64,000 nucleotides of DNA, taken from Ruminococcus sp. (lineage in GTDB: Bacteria; Bacillota; Clostridia; Oscillospirales; Acutalibacteraceae). Below the pieces are notes generated by a model that was given only the letters and a program-made list of their open reading frames with translations, had not been told where the DNA came from and did no database searches. This document shows, piece by piece, positions 43,195 through 53,048 of this stretch (position 1 is the first letter of the stretch; every line of letters begins with the position of its first letter). A program made the position numbers and the translations under genes. The stretch covers positions 62,001 through 126,000 of the forward strand of contig JAFRDE010000013.1 in NCBI GenBank assembly GCA_017403985.1, read 5' to 3'.

Positions 43195-44268
43195 TTATGC
43201 CAGCTTCAAATCGCCTTCTTTGACCCAGCCGATCTTGCGCAGGAGCAGGTTGATCAGCGGCGCGATCACGGCAGGCAGCACGATACAGACGAGGATCAGA
43301 CCGATCCAGTCCATCACGCCGGGCGTGATTGCCTGTGCGCCTTTGGCGATCGCTTCCTCAGACGGCGTGAACCATCCGGTGACGACGCCGATCTGACCGC
43401 AGAAGCCGCAGGTGCCCATACCGGAGTTGATCGGCGCGCCGTTCATCTGCAAGCCGAAAACGCAGGTCGCGATCGGTCCTGTGATCGCCGAAGTAACGAT
43501 CGGCGCGATCCAGATGCGCGGATTCTTCATGATATTCGGCATCTGGAGCATCGAGGTACCGATACCCTGACTCACCAGGCCGCCCCAGCGATTCTCACGG
43601 AAAGACATCACCGCGAAACCCACCATCTGAGCGCAGCAGCCGGCAACCGCCGCGCCGCCCGCGAGACCTGTCAAGCCGAGTACCGAGCAGATCGCCGCCG
43701 AGGAGATCGGCAGGGTCAGCGCGATACCGACCAGCACGGATACGACGATACCCATCAGGAAAGGCTGCAGCTTCGTCGCGGAGTCGATCAGTAAGCCGAA
43801 CCAGCTCGCCGCCGTACCGATCGGAGGCGCGATCAGCTTTGCCAGCGCTACGCCGACGAGGATCGTCACCGCGGGGGTGACGAGGATATCGACCTTGGTT
43901 TCCTTACTGACAGCCTTGCCGAATTCCGCCGCGATAATCGCGATGATCAGTACCGCAAGCGGACCGCCCGCGCCGCCCTCGGCGTTCGCGGCGTAACCGA
44001 CAGCCGCCAGCGAGAACAGCACCATCGGGTCGGCTTTCAGCGCGTAACCTATCGCCACTGCCATCGCGGGACCCGATACCGCCATCGCGAAGGTACCGAT
44101 ATCGGTAAAGAACGCCCATCCGGACAACACGCCGACGGTCTTGAAGATCGTGCCGATCAGCAGCGAACAGAACAAGCCCTGCGCCATCGCGCCGAGCGCG
44201 TCGATACCGTAGCGCTTCCACGATATTTCAATGTTTTTGCGTTTCAAAAACGCTTTGAATTTACTCAA
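43195..44268 (-). CDS. PTS EIIC-like membrane permease (PTS_EIIC_2 type)
   Basis: A membrane protein of 357 residues with about nine to ten helices rich in Gly and Ala. The sequence with NSGMGTCGFCGQIGVVTGW and ITGPIATCVFGLQMNG fits the EIIC-2 family. No EIIA, EIIB or HPr is adjacent, so phosphotransfer coupling is uncertain and the substrate is unknown. The start is taken as TTG 44268 (LSKFKAFLKRKN), eight bases behind GGAGG; the ATG at 44292 would include that ribosome site in the coding sequence. Confidence 0.83.
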   Translation of the reverse strand: MSKFKAFLKRKNIEISWKRYGIDALGAMAQGLFCSLLIGTIFKTVGVLSGWAFFTDIGTFAMAVSGPAMAVAIGYALKADPMVLFSLAAVGYAANAEGGAGGPLAVLIIAIIAAEFGKAVSKETKVDILVTPAVTILVGVALAKLIAPPIGTAASWFGLLIDSATKLQPFLMGIVVSVLVGIALTLPISSAAICSVLGLTGLAGGAAVAGCCAQMVGFAVMSFRENRWGGLVSQGIGTSMLQMPNIMKNPRIWIAPIVTSAITGPIATCVFGLQMNGAPINSGMGTCGFCGQIGVVTGWFTPSEEAIAKGAQAITPGVMDWIGLILVCIVLPAVIAPLINLLLRKIGWVKEGDLKLA

Positions 44269-44297
44269 ATGTTTTCCCTCCGTTAATTCCATTCCAT

Positions 44298-44396
44298 GTC
44301 ATTTCGAGGAGGCGGCTGAGCCCACCGTGGGGATACCATACCGCTGTACTCCTTTTTTGTGGGATTGCCACAGCTCCTGCGGAGCCTCGCAATGAC
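44298..44396. repeat. GTCATTGCGAGG-family element (copy D)
   Basis: Ends GTCATTTCGAGG and CCTCGCAATGAC, directly upstream of the PTS EIIC-like gene; it contains no obvious promoter. Confidence 0.75.
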
Positions 44397-44439
44397 AATC
44401 GATTATTATGGATCATGCCAAACAACAATATAGTAAAGA

Positions 44440-44475
44440 AAATGCCGAAAGTCAACTGACGATCGGCATTTACTC
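44440..44475 (-). terminator. Terminator of the glycerol operon
   Basis: Nine-base stem AAATGCCGA / TCGGCATTT, followed on the minus strand by TCTTTAC. Confidence 0.75.
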
Positions 44476-44523
44476 TGTTTTATACAAATTCAGCATTTTA
44501 AAGCGCTGCCTTATTGAACATTT

Positions 44524-44883
44524 TTATATGGCATGCGCCGTCGCGACAACGTCAACTCCCGTGCCGGCGACATTCGAAATCAGCACCTCGCCGATCACGA
44601 CGGGCGCCTGTACCTCGGCGGCGTTGATCGCCTCCATCACGGCAAAGATCTTATCCTTGGGGATATCGTGCTCGGTCTTGCAGGCGACGCGCTCGTTTTT
44701 GCCGCCGACCACCTTCACGGTGGAGGTGACGATGCGCGTCGGGTTGGTCACTTCCTTTTCGGCATAAGTCCTGCCGCGCGGGCAGGTATAGCCGCTGATA
44801 TCTTTGATTTCGTCGCCGTCCGTCTCGACCGTCAGCAGACAGCCCATCGGACAGTTGATGCAGGTCAGTTCTCGTATTTCCAT
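44524..44883 (-). CDS. DUF1667 protein of the glycerol operon
   Basis: A 119-residue protein with four conserved cysteines (CINCPMGCLL and YTCPRGRTYA) that look like an iron-sulfur or zinc site. DUF1667 is regularly encoded with GlpA-type dehydrogenase and an FAD oxidoreductase in Firmicutes and may replace the GlpC electron-transfer subunit. Last gene of the glp operon, 61 bases after the FAD oxidoreductase, with a GTAGGGACG hairpin in the gap. Confidence 0.88.
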   Translation of the reverse strand: MEIRELTCINCPMGCLLTVETDGDEIKDISGYTCPRGRTYAEKEVTNPTRIVTSTVKVVGGKNERVACKTEHDIPKDKIFAVMEAINAAEVQAPVVIGEVLISNVAGTGVDVVATAHAI

Positions 44884-44900
44884 GATTATTCCTTTCTGCC

Positions 44901-44948
44901 GTAGGGACGGTCAGCGACCGTCCGCGGACGAGCAACGCTCGTCCCTAC
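44901..44948. repeat. GTAGGGACG hairpin element
   Basis: GTAGGGACGGTC ... GCTCGTCCCTAC. Its right end contains the TAG stop codon (44945-44947) of the FAD oxidoreductase gene. Confidence 0.7.
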
Positions 44949-46210
44949 ATCGCCTCTATCTTCACGGTAATTGTTTGCAAATCCGGATATTCCTCCAACT
45001 GCTTCTTCGTCAGCACGATCTGCTCCATCTCGCCGGGAGCGATGATACGCTTTTTCTTATGCTGGACGCGTTCATCGTCAAAATATACGCTGACATAGGA
45101 GTCCTTGTAGACGTCGCCCACACGGAAACGCACCGTCAGCTTGTCGTCGACGCGGTCGGGATGAATGGTGGACGGCACGGTATAGCGCACGCCGCTTTCT
45201 GCCTTCATCCGGATCTCCTTGCCGGCACTTTCGGTGACCTCTCCGCGCGCGTATTTCGCCGCCGTCTGACCCGCCTTCGCCGCTTCCTCGGACACATAGT
45301 CTACCAGGTCGTGCACGTGCAGAACGTTGCCGCAGGCGAACACACCGGGGATATTGGTCTCCAGACTCTCGTTGACCACGGGGCCGTTGGTGACAGGGCT
45401 GAGCTCCACGCCCGCGGCGGTGCTCAGCTCGTTTTCGGGGATCAGACCGCAGGACAGCAGGAGGGTATCGCAGGTATAGCGCTCCTCGGTACCCGGTATC
45501 GGCTTACGGTCAGCGCCGACCTCGGCGATCGTGACCGCGGTGATATGCTCCTTGCCCTCGATATCTATGACCGTATGAGACAGCCTCAGCGGAATGCCGA
45601 AATCGTCGAGGCACTGGACAATATTGCGCTTCAAGCCGCCGGAATACGGCATCAACTCCGCGACCAGCTTTACCTTCGCGCCCTCGAGCGTCATGCGGCG
45701 CGCCATGATCAGTCCGATATCGCCCGAGCCGAGGACGACGACCTCTTTGCCGGGCATATAACCCTCGATATTCACGAGCCGCTGCGCCGTGCCCGCCGAA
45801 AAGATGCCCGCGGGACGGTAACCGGGGATATTCAAAGCGCCCCTCGGCTTTTCACGGCAGCCCATCGCGAGGACAACCGCCTTCGCCTCTAACTGAAACA
45901 TCCCGTCCTCACGGTTCATGGCGGTCACGATCCTGTCGGGCGAGATATCCATGACCATGGTGTTCAGCAGATAGGGAATCTCTCTTTCATTGACCTGTTG
46001 AATAAACCGATCGGCGTATTCGGGACCGGTCAGTTCTTCTTTAAAGGTATGCAGCCCGAAACCGTTATGGATGCACTGGTTAAGGATGCCGCCGAGCTGT
46101 TCGTCGCGCTCGAGGATCAGGATATTCTCAGCGCCGCTGTCATAAGCCGCGACAGCCGCCGCCAATCCCGCGGGACCTCCGCCGACGATGACGATATCAA
46201 CTTGTTTCAT
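44945..46210 (-). CDS. FAD-dependent oxidoreductase (GlpB-like partner)
   Basis: A 421-residue flavoprotein with an N-terminal dinucleotide fold (IVIVGGGPAGLAAAVAAYDS), a CIHNGFGLHT motif and a second NAD-binding fold (VVVLGSGDIGLIMARRM). It probably passes electrons from the GlpA dehydrogenase to an acceptor together with DUF1667. ATG 46210 is preferred over an overlapping GTG at 46219; it overlaps the glpA end region. The protein ends KIEAM, and its stop lies in a repeat element, as for hisZG. Confidence 0.9.
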   Translation of the reverse strand: MKQVDIVIVGGGPAGLAAAVAAYDSGAENILILERDEQLGGILNQCIHNGFGLHTFKEELTGPEYADRFIQQVNEREIPYLLNTMVMDISPDRIVTAMNREDGMFQLEAKAVVLAMGCREKPRGALNIPGYRPAGIFSAGTAQRLVNIEGYMPGKEVVVLGSGDIGLIMARRMTLEGAKVKLVAELMPYSGGLKRNIVQCLDDFGIPLRLSHTVIDIEGKEHITAVTIAEVGADRKPIPGTEERYTCDTLLLSCGLIPENELSTAAGVELSPVTNGPVVNESLETNIPGVFACGNVLHVHDLVDYVSEEAAKAGQTAAKYARGEVTESAGKEIRMKAESGVRYTVPSTIHPDRVDDKLTVRFRVGDVYKDSYVSVYFDDERVQHKKKRIIAPGEMEQIVLTKKQLEEYPDLQTITVKIEAM

Positions 46211-46211
46211 C

Positions 46212-47648
46212 TCATTCACCGTCCTTTGTCCGCGCGTTCACAATATAAGAATCGCCGCCGCTCTTGGTGACCTCTGTCAGGTCGATGTCCAGCTCACGGC
46301 GCAGGATCTCCATCACCTTTGGACTGCAGAAGCCCGCCTGACAGCGGCCCATCCCCGCGCGGGTGCGGCGCTTCACGCCGTCGAGCGACCGCGCGCCGAC
46401 CGGTCTGCGAATCGCGTCGAGGATCTCGCCCTCGGTCACGCTCTCACAGCGGCAGACGATCGTGCCGTAAGCCGGCTCGCGGCGTATCAGCTCGTTGCGT
46501 TCCTCGATCGTCAACTTGTTCGGATTCAATATATCTTTGCGCTGAGCGATAAAATCTTCTTTTTCGCTCAGCTGTAACTTGTTCTTTATCTGCTCCGCGA
46601 TAAAAATGCCGATCGCCGGCGCCGCCGACAGCCCGGGGCTCTCGATCGCCGCGCAGTCAAAGAAGCCGGGCGCGTCGGCAGCCTCCCCGACCACAAAATC
46701 ATGGCGGTCGCCGTGAGCTCTCAGCCCCGCGAATGAGGTGATGACCTGCCGCGTCGGCAGATCCTTGATACTCAGGGACGCTTTCGCGATCACGCTTTCG
46801 ATCCCCGCGGCGGTCGTGGAGGTGCTTTCCTTTTCGTTCACATCCACGGCGGTAGGTCCGACGATGGTGTTGCCGTGGACGGTTGGAGTCACCAGAACGC
46901 CCTTGCCGAACTTCGTCGGAAGCTGGAATACCGTATGCTTCACATACCCCTCGGCGGCGCGGTCGAGCAGGATGTACTCTCCTTTTCGCGGCACGATATT
47001 CAGCTTCTCGTCCGATACCATGTTGTGGAAAACATCCGAATACACGCCTGCGGCGTTGACGACAGCCGCGGCTGTATATTCCGCGTTTTCCGTCACAACG
47101 TGCCATATGCCGTTTTCGGCATATACCTTGCCGACTGCGGTATCAAACAGGAATTCAACGCCGTTGACGGCGGCGTTTTCGGCATAGGCGACCGTCAGCT
47201 TGAACGGACAGATGATGCCCGCCGTCGGCGCGTACAGCGCTGCGACGACCCCGTCGCCGATATGCGGCTCTATTTCGAGCAGCTCATCACGGTCAAGGAT
47301 CCGCAGCCCCTCGACGCCGTTCTTCTCTCCTCTCTCTTTGAGAGCGTCCAGCTCCCCGATACGGCTTTCATCCGTGCATACGGTCAGCGAACCGATCCGC
47401 TTGAAGGGTACGTCGAGCTCCCTGCACACCTTGTCCATCATGCGGTTGCCCTCGACGTTGAACCTTGCCTTGAGGGTGCCGTTCTTCGCGTCGTAGCCGG
47501 AATGGACGATCGCGCTGTTCGCCTTGCTGGTGCCGGTGCATACGTCCTCGCTCTTTTCGATCACCAGTGTTTTTGCATTGTATTTACTTAATTCTCTCGC
47601 CGCGGCGCAGCCGATCACGCCCGCGCCGATGATAATGATATCGTACAT
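46212..47648 (-). CDS. glpA: Glycerol-3-phosphate dehydrogenase, anaerobic type
   Basis: Oxidises glycerol-3-phosphate to dihydroxyacetone phosphate. The 478-residue protein has an FAD-binding N-terminus (YDIIIIGAGVIGCAAARELS), the conserved TSKANSAIVHSGYD, and a C-terminal BFD-like [2Fe-2S] region with four cysteines (CRCESVTEGEI and GMGRCQAGFC). It follows glpK by 12 bases. The dihydroxyacetone phosphate enters the pgk-tpiA-gpmI pathway encoded at 55-58 kb. Confidence 0.92.
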   Translation of the reverse strand: MYDIIIIGAGVIGCAAARELSKYNAKTLVIEKSEDVCTGTSKANSAIVHSGYDAKNGTLKARFNVEGNRMMDKVCRELDVPFKRIGSLTVCTDESRIGELDALKERGEKNGVEGLRILDRDELLEIEPHIGDGVVAALYAPTAGIICPFKLTVAYAENAAVNGVEFLFDTAVGKVYAENGIWHVVTENAEYTAAAVVNAAGVYSDVFHNMVSDEKLNIVPRKGEYILLDRAAEGYVKHTVFQLPTKFGKGVLVTPTVHGNTIVGPTAVDVNEKESTSTTAAGIESVIAKASLSIKDLPTRQVITSFAGLRAHGDRHDFVVGEAADAPGFFDCAAIESPGLSAAPAIGIFIAEQIKNKLQLSEKEDFIAQRKDILNPNKLTIEERNELIRREPAYGTIVCRCESVTEGEILDAIRRPVGARSLDGVKRRTRAGMGRCQAGFCSPKVMEILRRELDIDLTEVTKSGGDSYIVNARTKDGE

Positions 47649-47660
47649 TTTGTTTCTCCG

Positions 47661-49220
<1,560 letters not shown>

Positions 49221-49371
49221 TTAAGTATTGTATTCCAATAGTATTATACCAATTCTCAGCCGCTTTTTTCTATCCTCATAGCATACAAGATTTTTCGGTA
49301 TAAACTGTGCAAAATCACTGTGATTCTTCCTATCAATCGCTTTTTCGCGATGTCATATTCCCGCCCCGCCT

Positions 49372-49400
49372 CTCATATCATATACCGGTGATGATATGAG
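49372..49400 (+). promoter_or_regulatory. Hairpin enclosing the deacetylase start
   Basis: CTCATATCA and TGATATGAG are perfect nine-base arms; the 11-base loop holds the GGTG ribosome site and the right arm contains the ATG. It could block translation or be a DNA operator. Confidence 0.5.
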
Positions 49401-50169
49401 CTTTATGATCCTGACGCGCAGAAAGCTGACGATCCTGTTCTCCTGCGTTCTGATCGGCGTTCTGGCGATCGCGGTCGCGTCCTCCACGTCCGGGAGGATC
49501 GCGTCAACAGCCGCCGAACCCCGCGAAATACCGATCTATTATGTCGACACGCAGGAAAAAGTCTGCGCTTTATCATTCGACGCGGCGTGGGGCAACGAGC
49601 AGACAGCGACCCTGCTGGATATCCTTGACGATTACGAAGTGAAAAGCACCTTCTTCCTCGTCGGCGACTGGGTAGAGAACTACCCCGACGACGTCAAAGA
49701 GATCGCCGCGCGCGGTCACGACGTCGGCAATCACAGCGCCACTCATCCGCATATGGCGCAGCTCGGTTCCAACGAACAGTGCAAAGAGATCGACGCCTGC
49801 AATGCGGCAGTCAAGGAGCTGACTGACCGGTCCCCTACCCTCTTCCGCGCGCCGTACGGCGAATACGACAACAAGCTGGTCAACAATTTGAAAGCGCGCG
49901 ATATGTACTGCGTCCAGTGGAACATCGACAGCCTCGACTGGAAGGATCCCTCTCCCGACGAGATGGTCAGCCGCATACAAAGCAAGCTCTGTCCCGGTTC
50001 CGTCATCCTGATGCACAACGGCGCGAAGAACACCCCCGAAGCCCTGCCGAAGATCATCGAGATGATTCAGGGAGAAGGTTACACGATCGTCCCAATCTCT
50101 CAGCTGATCCCCGAGGGCGATTACTACACCGACCACGAGGGAAAGATGATCCTGACTGAAAAAGAATAG
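49396..50169 (+). CDS. Polysaccharide deacetylase, PdaB-like
   Basis: A 257-residue envelope protein: N-terminal membrane anchor (about 10-30) and a NodB deacetylase domain (about 54-240). Metal ligands are D62 in SFDAAWGNE and H113/H117 in GNHSATHPHM. Other motifs are TLFRAPYGEYD and VILMHNGAKNT. The FDAAWG form of motif 1 is typical of sporulation-linked PdaB deacetylases acting on peptidoglycan. The start ATG lies inside a hairpin. A second ATG (49405) is possible. Single gene with its own terminator. Confidence 0.88.
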   Translation: MSFMILTRRKLTILFSCVLIGVLAIAVASSTSGRIASTAAEPREIPIYYVDTQEKVCALSFDAAWGNEQTATLLDILDDYEVKSTFFLVGDWVENYPDDVKEIAARGHDVGNHSATHPHMAQLGSNEQCKEIDACNAAVKELTDRSPTLFRAPYGEYDNKLVNNLKARDMYCVQWNIDSLDWKDPSPDEMVSRIQSKLCPGSVILMHNGAKNTPEALPKIIEMIQGEGYTIVPISQLIPEGDYYTDHEGKMILTEKE

Positions 50170-50182
50170 ATATGCATAAGAA

Positions 50183-50213
50183 AAAGCAGCGGTCGATTCC
50201 GCTGCTTTCGTTA
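50183..50213. terminator. Terminator after the deacetylase gene
   Basis: Ten-base stem AAAGCAGCGG / CCGCTGCTTT with loop TCGATT, then CGTTATAT. Confidence 0.8.
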
Positions 50214-50225
50214 TATATATGTGTT

Positions 50226-50720
50226 TTACCCGCCGTTGATCACCGCGTCGAGCACCTGTTCCTTCAGGCGGTCGAGAGGGCTTTTATCCGGCATGAGCTC
50301 CGCGCCGCTGAGCCGCTTCTGCGGCAGTCCGGAAGCGGAACTGAAGCTCCTCATCTGAATCACGATATGCTCGTTCTTGACCAGCTCAAAGAGCTTATCG
50401 ATGGTCGGACAGGTCTGCACCGCGCGGATCAACTGCTCTTTGGTATGGCGGCGCGGCTGCGGCTGAGGAGGCATTTCGTTTTGACGCGCTTCATTCAGCA
50501 CCGCCTCGCGCACCCTGATCTTCAGGCTGTCCAGCGGCGAGAGATCGGGGATCGGCTTCGGCGCCTGTTTCGGTAATGAGGAAGCGGAGTTAAAGCTCTG
50601 CATCTGGATCACGATATGCTCGTTTTTGACCAGCTCAAAGAGCTTGTCGATGGTCGGACAGGTATCGATCGCCCGGAGCAGCTGCTCCGTCGTATGCCTG
50701 CGTGTGCCATGTGTCTGCAT
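50226..50720 (-). CDS. Unknown protein made of two near-identical repeats
   Basis: A 164-residue soluble protein with no known family that I recognise. Residues 7-78 and 90-161 are copies of one unit; the core CPTIDKLFELVKNEHIVIQM is identical in both, and the ends (RRHTTEQLLRA / RRHTKEQLIRA, SPLDSLK / SPLDRLK) differ by a few conservative changes. The linker is Pro/Gln rich. The unit looks helical and basic-amphipathic, without cysteines beyond one per copy. ATG follows AAAGGAGG, and a consensus promoter lies upstream. Role unknown; possibly a two-headed adaptor. Confidence 0.85.
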   Translation of the reverse strand: MQTHGTRRHTTEQLLRAIDTCPTIDKLFELVKNEHIVIQMQSFNSASSLPKQAPKPIPDLSPLDSLKIRVREAVLNEARQNEMPPQPQPRRHTKEQLIRAVQTCPTIDKLFELVKNEHIVIQMRSFSSASGLPQKRLSGAELMPDKSPLDRLKEQVLDAVINGG

Positions 50721-50761
50721 GAGCCTTCCTCCTTTCCCTTCGATATGCGGTAGTTAGTTAC

Positions 50762-50790
50762 ATTATAATCGAAGTTGAACGCTTTTTCAA
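50762..50790 (-). promoter_or_regulatory. Promoter of the two-repeat protein gene
   Basis: Minus-strand TTGAAA, 17 bases, TATAAT. Confidence 0.8.
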
Positions 50791-50817
50791 GTAAAAGTAA
50801 ACTTATTGTGAAGTTTA

Positions 50818-50846
50818 TTTACAATAAATCGCTTTTGTGGTATTCT
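50818..50846 (+). promoter_or_regulatory. Promoter of the GH25 muramidase gene
   Basis: TTTACA, 17 bases, TATTCT, about 30 bases before the ATG. Confidence 0.7.
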
Positions 50847-50877
50847 ATATAGGAAAAATACCGTAAAAGGAGCAGTT

Positions 50878-52059
50878 ATGGCTTACTTAGACGATAACAA
50901 CGATAATTTATATACACAGGGCGATCCGCTCGAAGACCTCGACAAGGAGCTCGCCGAGCTGAGAGCGACCCTGGAAGAGCTCGACGGAGCCGCTCCGAAC
51001 GCTCCGACTCCCCCGGAAGCCGCTCCGGCTGAAGAGGAACCCGCTCCCGAAAAAGCTGAGCCCGAGGAAAACAAACCGGAACAAAACGAACCCGAAACAT
51101 CGGAAGAAATAGGTGAAGATATGAAACAGAAATCAAGCGGCGGTAAGAATACCGCCAAAAAGTCCTCCGGCAAGCACCGCGTCCCCGTCCTCATCGCGGC
51201 GATCCTGCTGTCGGCGGCGCTGGTCATCGGCGCGGGCTGGGGCGTCAGCCGCCTGCTGCAGCCGAAAAAAGTCAATGAAAACGGCAATCCCGTTGCCGTC
51301 GGCGAAAAAGTCACCATCAACGACTCCGTCATGGGCGACATCGAGCTGCAGACCGTCAAAGGCGCCGAGATCAACACCTATACCGCCGAAAACCTCGTCA
51401 CCGACGAGAACGGCGTCCCCGCCTACTATGAGGACGGCAAGAAGATCTCTCACCTCGGCGTTGACCTGAGCGAATATCAGGGAGAGGTCGACTTTGCTGC
51501 GATGAAAAAGGCGGGAGTGGAATTCGTGATGCTGCGTATCGGCGGACAGTACTACGGCGACGACGGCGGTATCTACGAGGACAAGCTCTTTGAATCGAAC
51601 TATCAGGCGGCAAAGGCAGCCGGTCTGAAGGTCGGCGCCTACTTCTTCTCACAGGCGATCAATGCCGAAGACGCCGCGAAAGAAGCGAATTTTACCGTTC
51701 AAAAGCTCAACGGGCGTTCGCTCGACTATCCCATCGGCTTTGACTGGGAGAATATCGCGGAAGAGGACGCCCGCACCGACCGTGTCACGGGCGACGAGCT
51801 GACGCTGATTGCCGAATCCTTCTGCGACACCGTTACACAGGCGGGGTACAAAGCCATCGTTTATTCCAACACCTCGCAGATGCTGATCATGTACGACTTC
51901 GAGACCATGAAGGACTATGATTTCTGGCTCGCCGACTACCGCGACTTTCCCACCATGTACTACAAATTCGACATGTGGCAATACACCAAGGACGGCAAGA
52001 TCGACGGCGTCGAGGGCACCGTCGACCTGAACCTCAGCTTCACAGACTTCTCGGAATAA
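50878..52059 (+). CDS. Membrane-anchored GH25 muramidase
   Basis: A 393-residue peptidoglycan hydrolase. Residues 1-100 are cytoplasmic: an acidic coiled coil (LEDLDKELAELRATLEELDG) and a Pro/Glu-rich linker, followed by a membrane helix at about 103-126. The extracellular GH25 (1,4-beta-N-acetylmuramidase) domain spans about 190-390 with GVDLSEYQGEVDF (D196) and the catalytic FDWENI (D289, E291). The intracellular coiled coil is unusual for a lysozyme and could tether the enzyme to a cytoplasmic partner such as a division or elongation protein. ATG has AAAGGAG upstream. Confidence 0.9.
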   Translation: MAYLDDNNDNLYTQGDPLEDLDKELAELRATLEELDGAAPNAPTPPEAAPAEEEPAPEKAEPEENKPEQNEPETSEEIGEDMKQKSSGGKNTAKKSSGKHRVPVLIAAILLSAALVIGAGWGVSRLLQPKKVNENGNPVAVGEKVTINDSVMGDIELQTVKGAEINTYTAENLVTDENGVPAYYEDGKKISHLGVDLSEYQGEVDFAAMKKAGVEFVMLRIGGQYYGDDGGIYEDKLFESNYQAAKAAGLKVGAYFFSQAINAEDAAKEANFTVQKLNGRSLDYPIGFDWENIAEEDARTDRVTGDELTLIAESFCDTVTQAGYKAIVYSNTSQMLIMYDFETMKDYDFWLADYRDFPTMYYKFDMWQYTKDGKIDGVEGTVDLNLSFTDFSE

Positions 52060-52101
52060 AAGAAAAAGGGGATCGCGATGATCCCCTCTCTCGTCTTTTT
52101 A

Positions 52102-52626
52102 TCACGAATCATAGAACTGCTGTCCGTCGTCCGTGATCAGCCGCTCCGTTTTCGGATATTCAAATATCTCCGGCTTTCCCGCGTTCGCTTCGAGATAATC
52201 CGCGAACTGAGCCGCGTACCATTTCGCCATGTCGAGATTGTGCATGAGATAATTGCCGCAGTTCACCGGCGCCGCACCGGGCACCTCCTGCGCATCGCTT
52301 ACCGACCGAAACGCGGCGAGCATCAGATCATAGATCTCCCGCGGCGCGCGATTCCCCTTGAGAATCAGATAAAATCCGGTCAGACAGCCCATCGGTCCCC
52401 AGTAGATCACCTCATCCTTCCATGCGGGATCGTTCCGCAGGAAGGTCGCGATGATATGCTCGAGCGAATGCATCGCCGCTGTGTCGATCGCCGGCTCGAT
52501 ATTCGGCTTTTTCAGCCTGATATCATAGGTCGTGACCGTATCGCCGCCGACCGTATCCACCCGGCTGGTAAAAATCCCGGGGACGATCCTTGTGTGGTCG
52601 ACCGAAAAGCTCTGAATCAATTCCAT
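52102..52626 (-). CDS. luxS: S-ribosylhomocysteine lyase
   Basis: Cleaves S-ribosylhomocysteine to homocysteine and DPD, the autoinducer-2 precursor. The 174-residue protein carries the metal site HSLEH (H53, H57) plus C123 in VNCGNY, and the conserved C81 in GPMGCLTG. ATG 52626 follows AAAGGAGC. It stands alone with its own promoter; the methyl-cycle partner gene (pfs) is not in this window. It is convergent with the muramidase gene. Confidence 0.96.
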   Translation of the reverse strand: MELIQSFSVDHTRIVPGIFTSRVDTVGGDTVTTYDIRLKKPNIEPAIDTAAMHSLEHIIATFLRNDPAWKDEVIYWGPMGCLTGFYLILKGNRAPREIYDLMLAAFRSVSDAQEVPGAAPVNCGNYLMHNLDMAKWYAAQFADYLEANAGKPEIFEYPKTERLITDDGQQFYDS

Positions 52627-52665
52627 AACCAATGCTCCTTTTATGATGATTAAATGATTGAAATA

Positions 52666-52694
52666 AGTGTATCATAAAAGGGAGGAAATGACAA
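52666..52694 (-). promoter_or_regulatory. luxS promoter
   Basis: Minus-strand TTGTCA, 17 bases, TACACT. Confidence 0.65.
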
Positions 52695-52728
52695 GGATAT
52701 CTTTAGGAATCAAAACGCAAAGCGTTTC

Positions 52729-52762
52729 CCATAACTCCTAATTCCTCATTCCTAATTCCAAA
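52729..52762. repeat. Heptanucleotide array (CTCCTAA/TTCCTCA)
   Basis: Degenerate units directly after the stop of the small membrane protein gene. No inverted partner is nearby. Confidence 0.6.
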
Positions 52763-52975
52763 TTATTGAAACATTTCCTTCGCGCTGTCGAGCAGATCTT
52801 CCATCGCGTCGGCGACTTTGCCCGCTTTCTTCTGCAGCATCTTTTTATTGTTGCTCATCAGACAGATCGCGCCCGCGCTGACTGCCGCTCCCGCCAGCAT
52901 ACCGCCGAGGATGCATTTCAGGCTGCCGCCTTTCTTTTCCTTACAGCTGTCGCTGTTACACATTGCTTTTTGCAT
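52763..52975 (-). CDS. Small single-helix membrane protein
   Basis: A 70-residue protein with a cysteine-containing N-terminus (MQKAMCNSDSCKEKK), one hydrophobic helix (ILGGMLAGAAVSAGAICLM) and a basic-amphipathic tail (KKMLQKKAGKVADAMEDLL) resembling YtxH-type proteins. A strong AAAGGAGG precedes the ATG. It is divergent from the tRNA methyltransferase gene. Function unknown. Confidence 0.8.
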   Translation of the reverse strand: MQKAMCNSDSCKEKKGGSLKCILGGMLAGAAVSAGAICLMSNNKKMLQKKAGKVADAMEDLLDSAKEMFQ

Positions 52976-53048
52976 CGAATAACCTCCTTTACAAAACTAT
53001 TGTCTGCACACATCGTTTGCATATACCGAGAAAAAGAGGAAAATCAAA

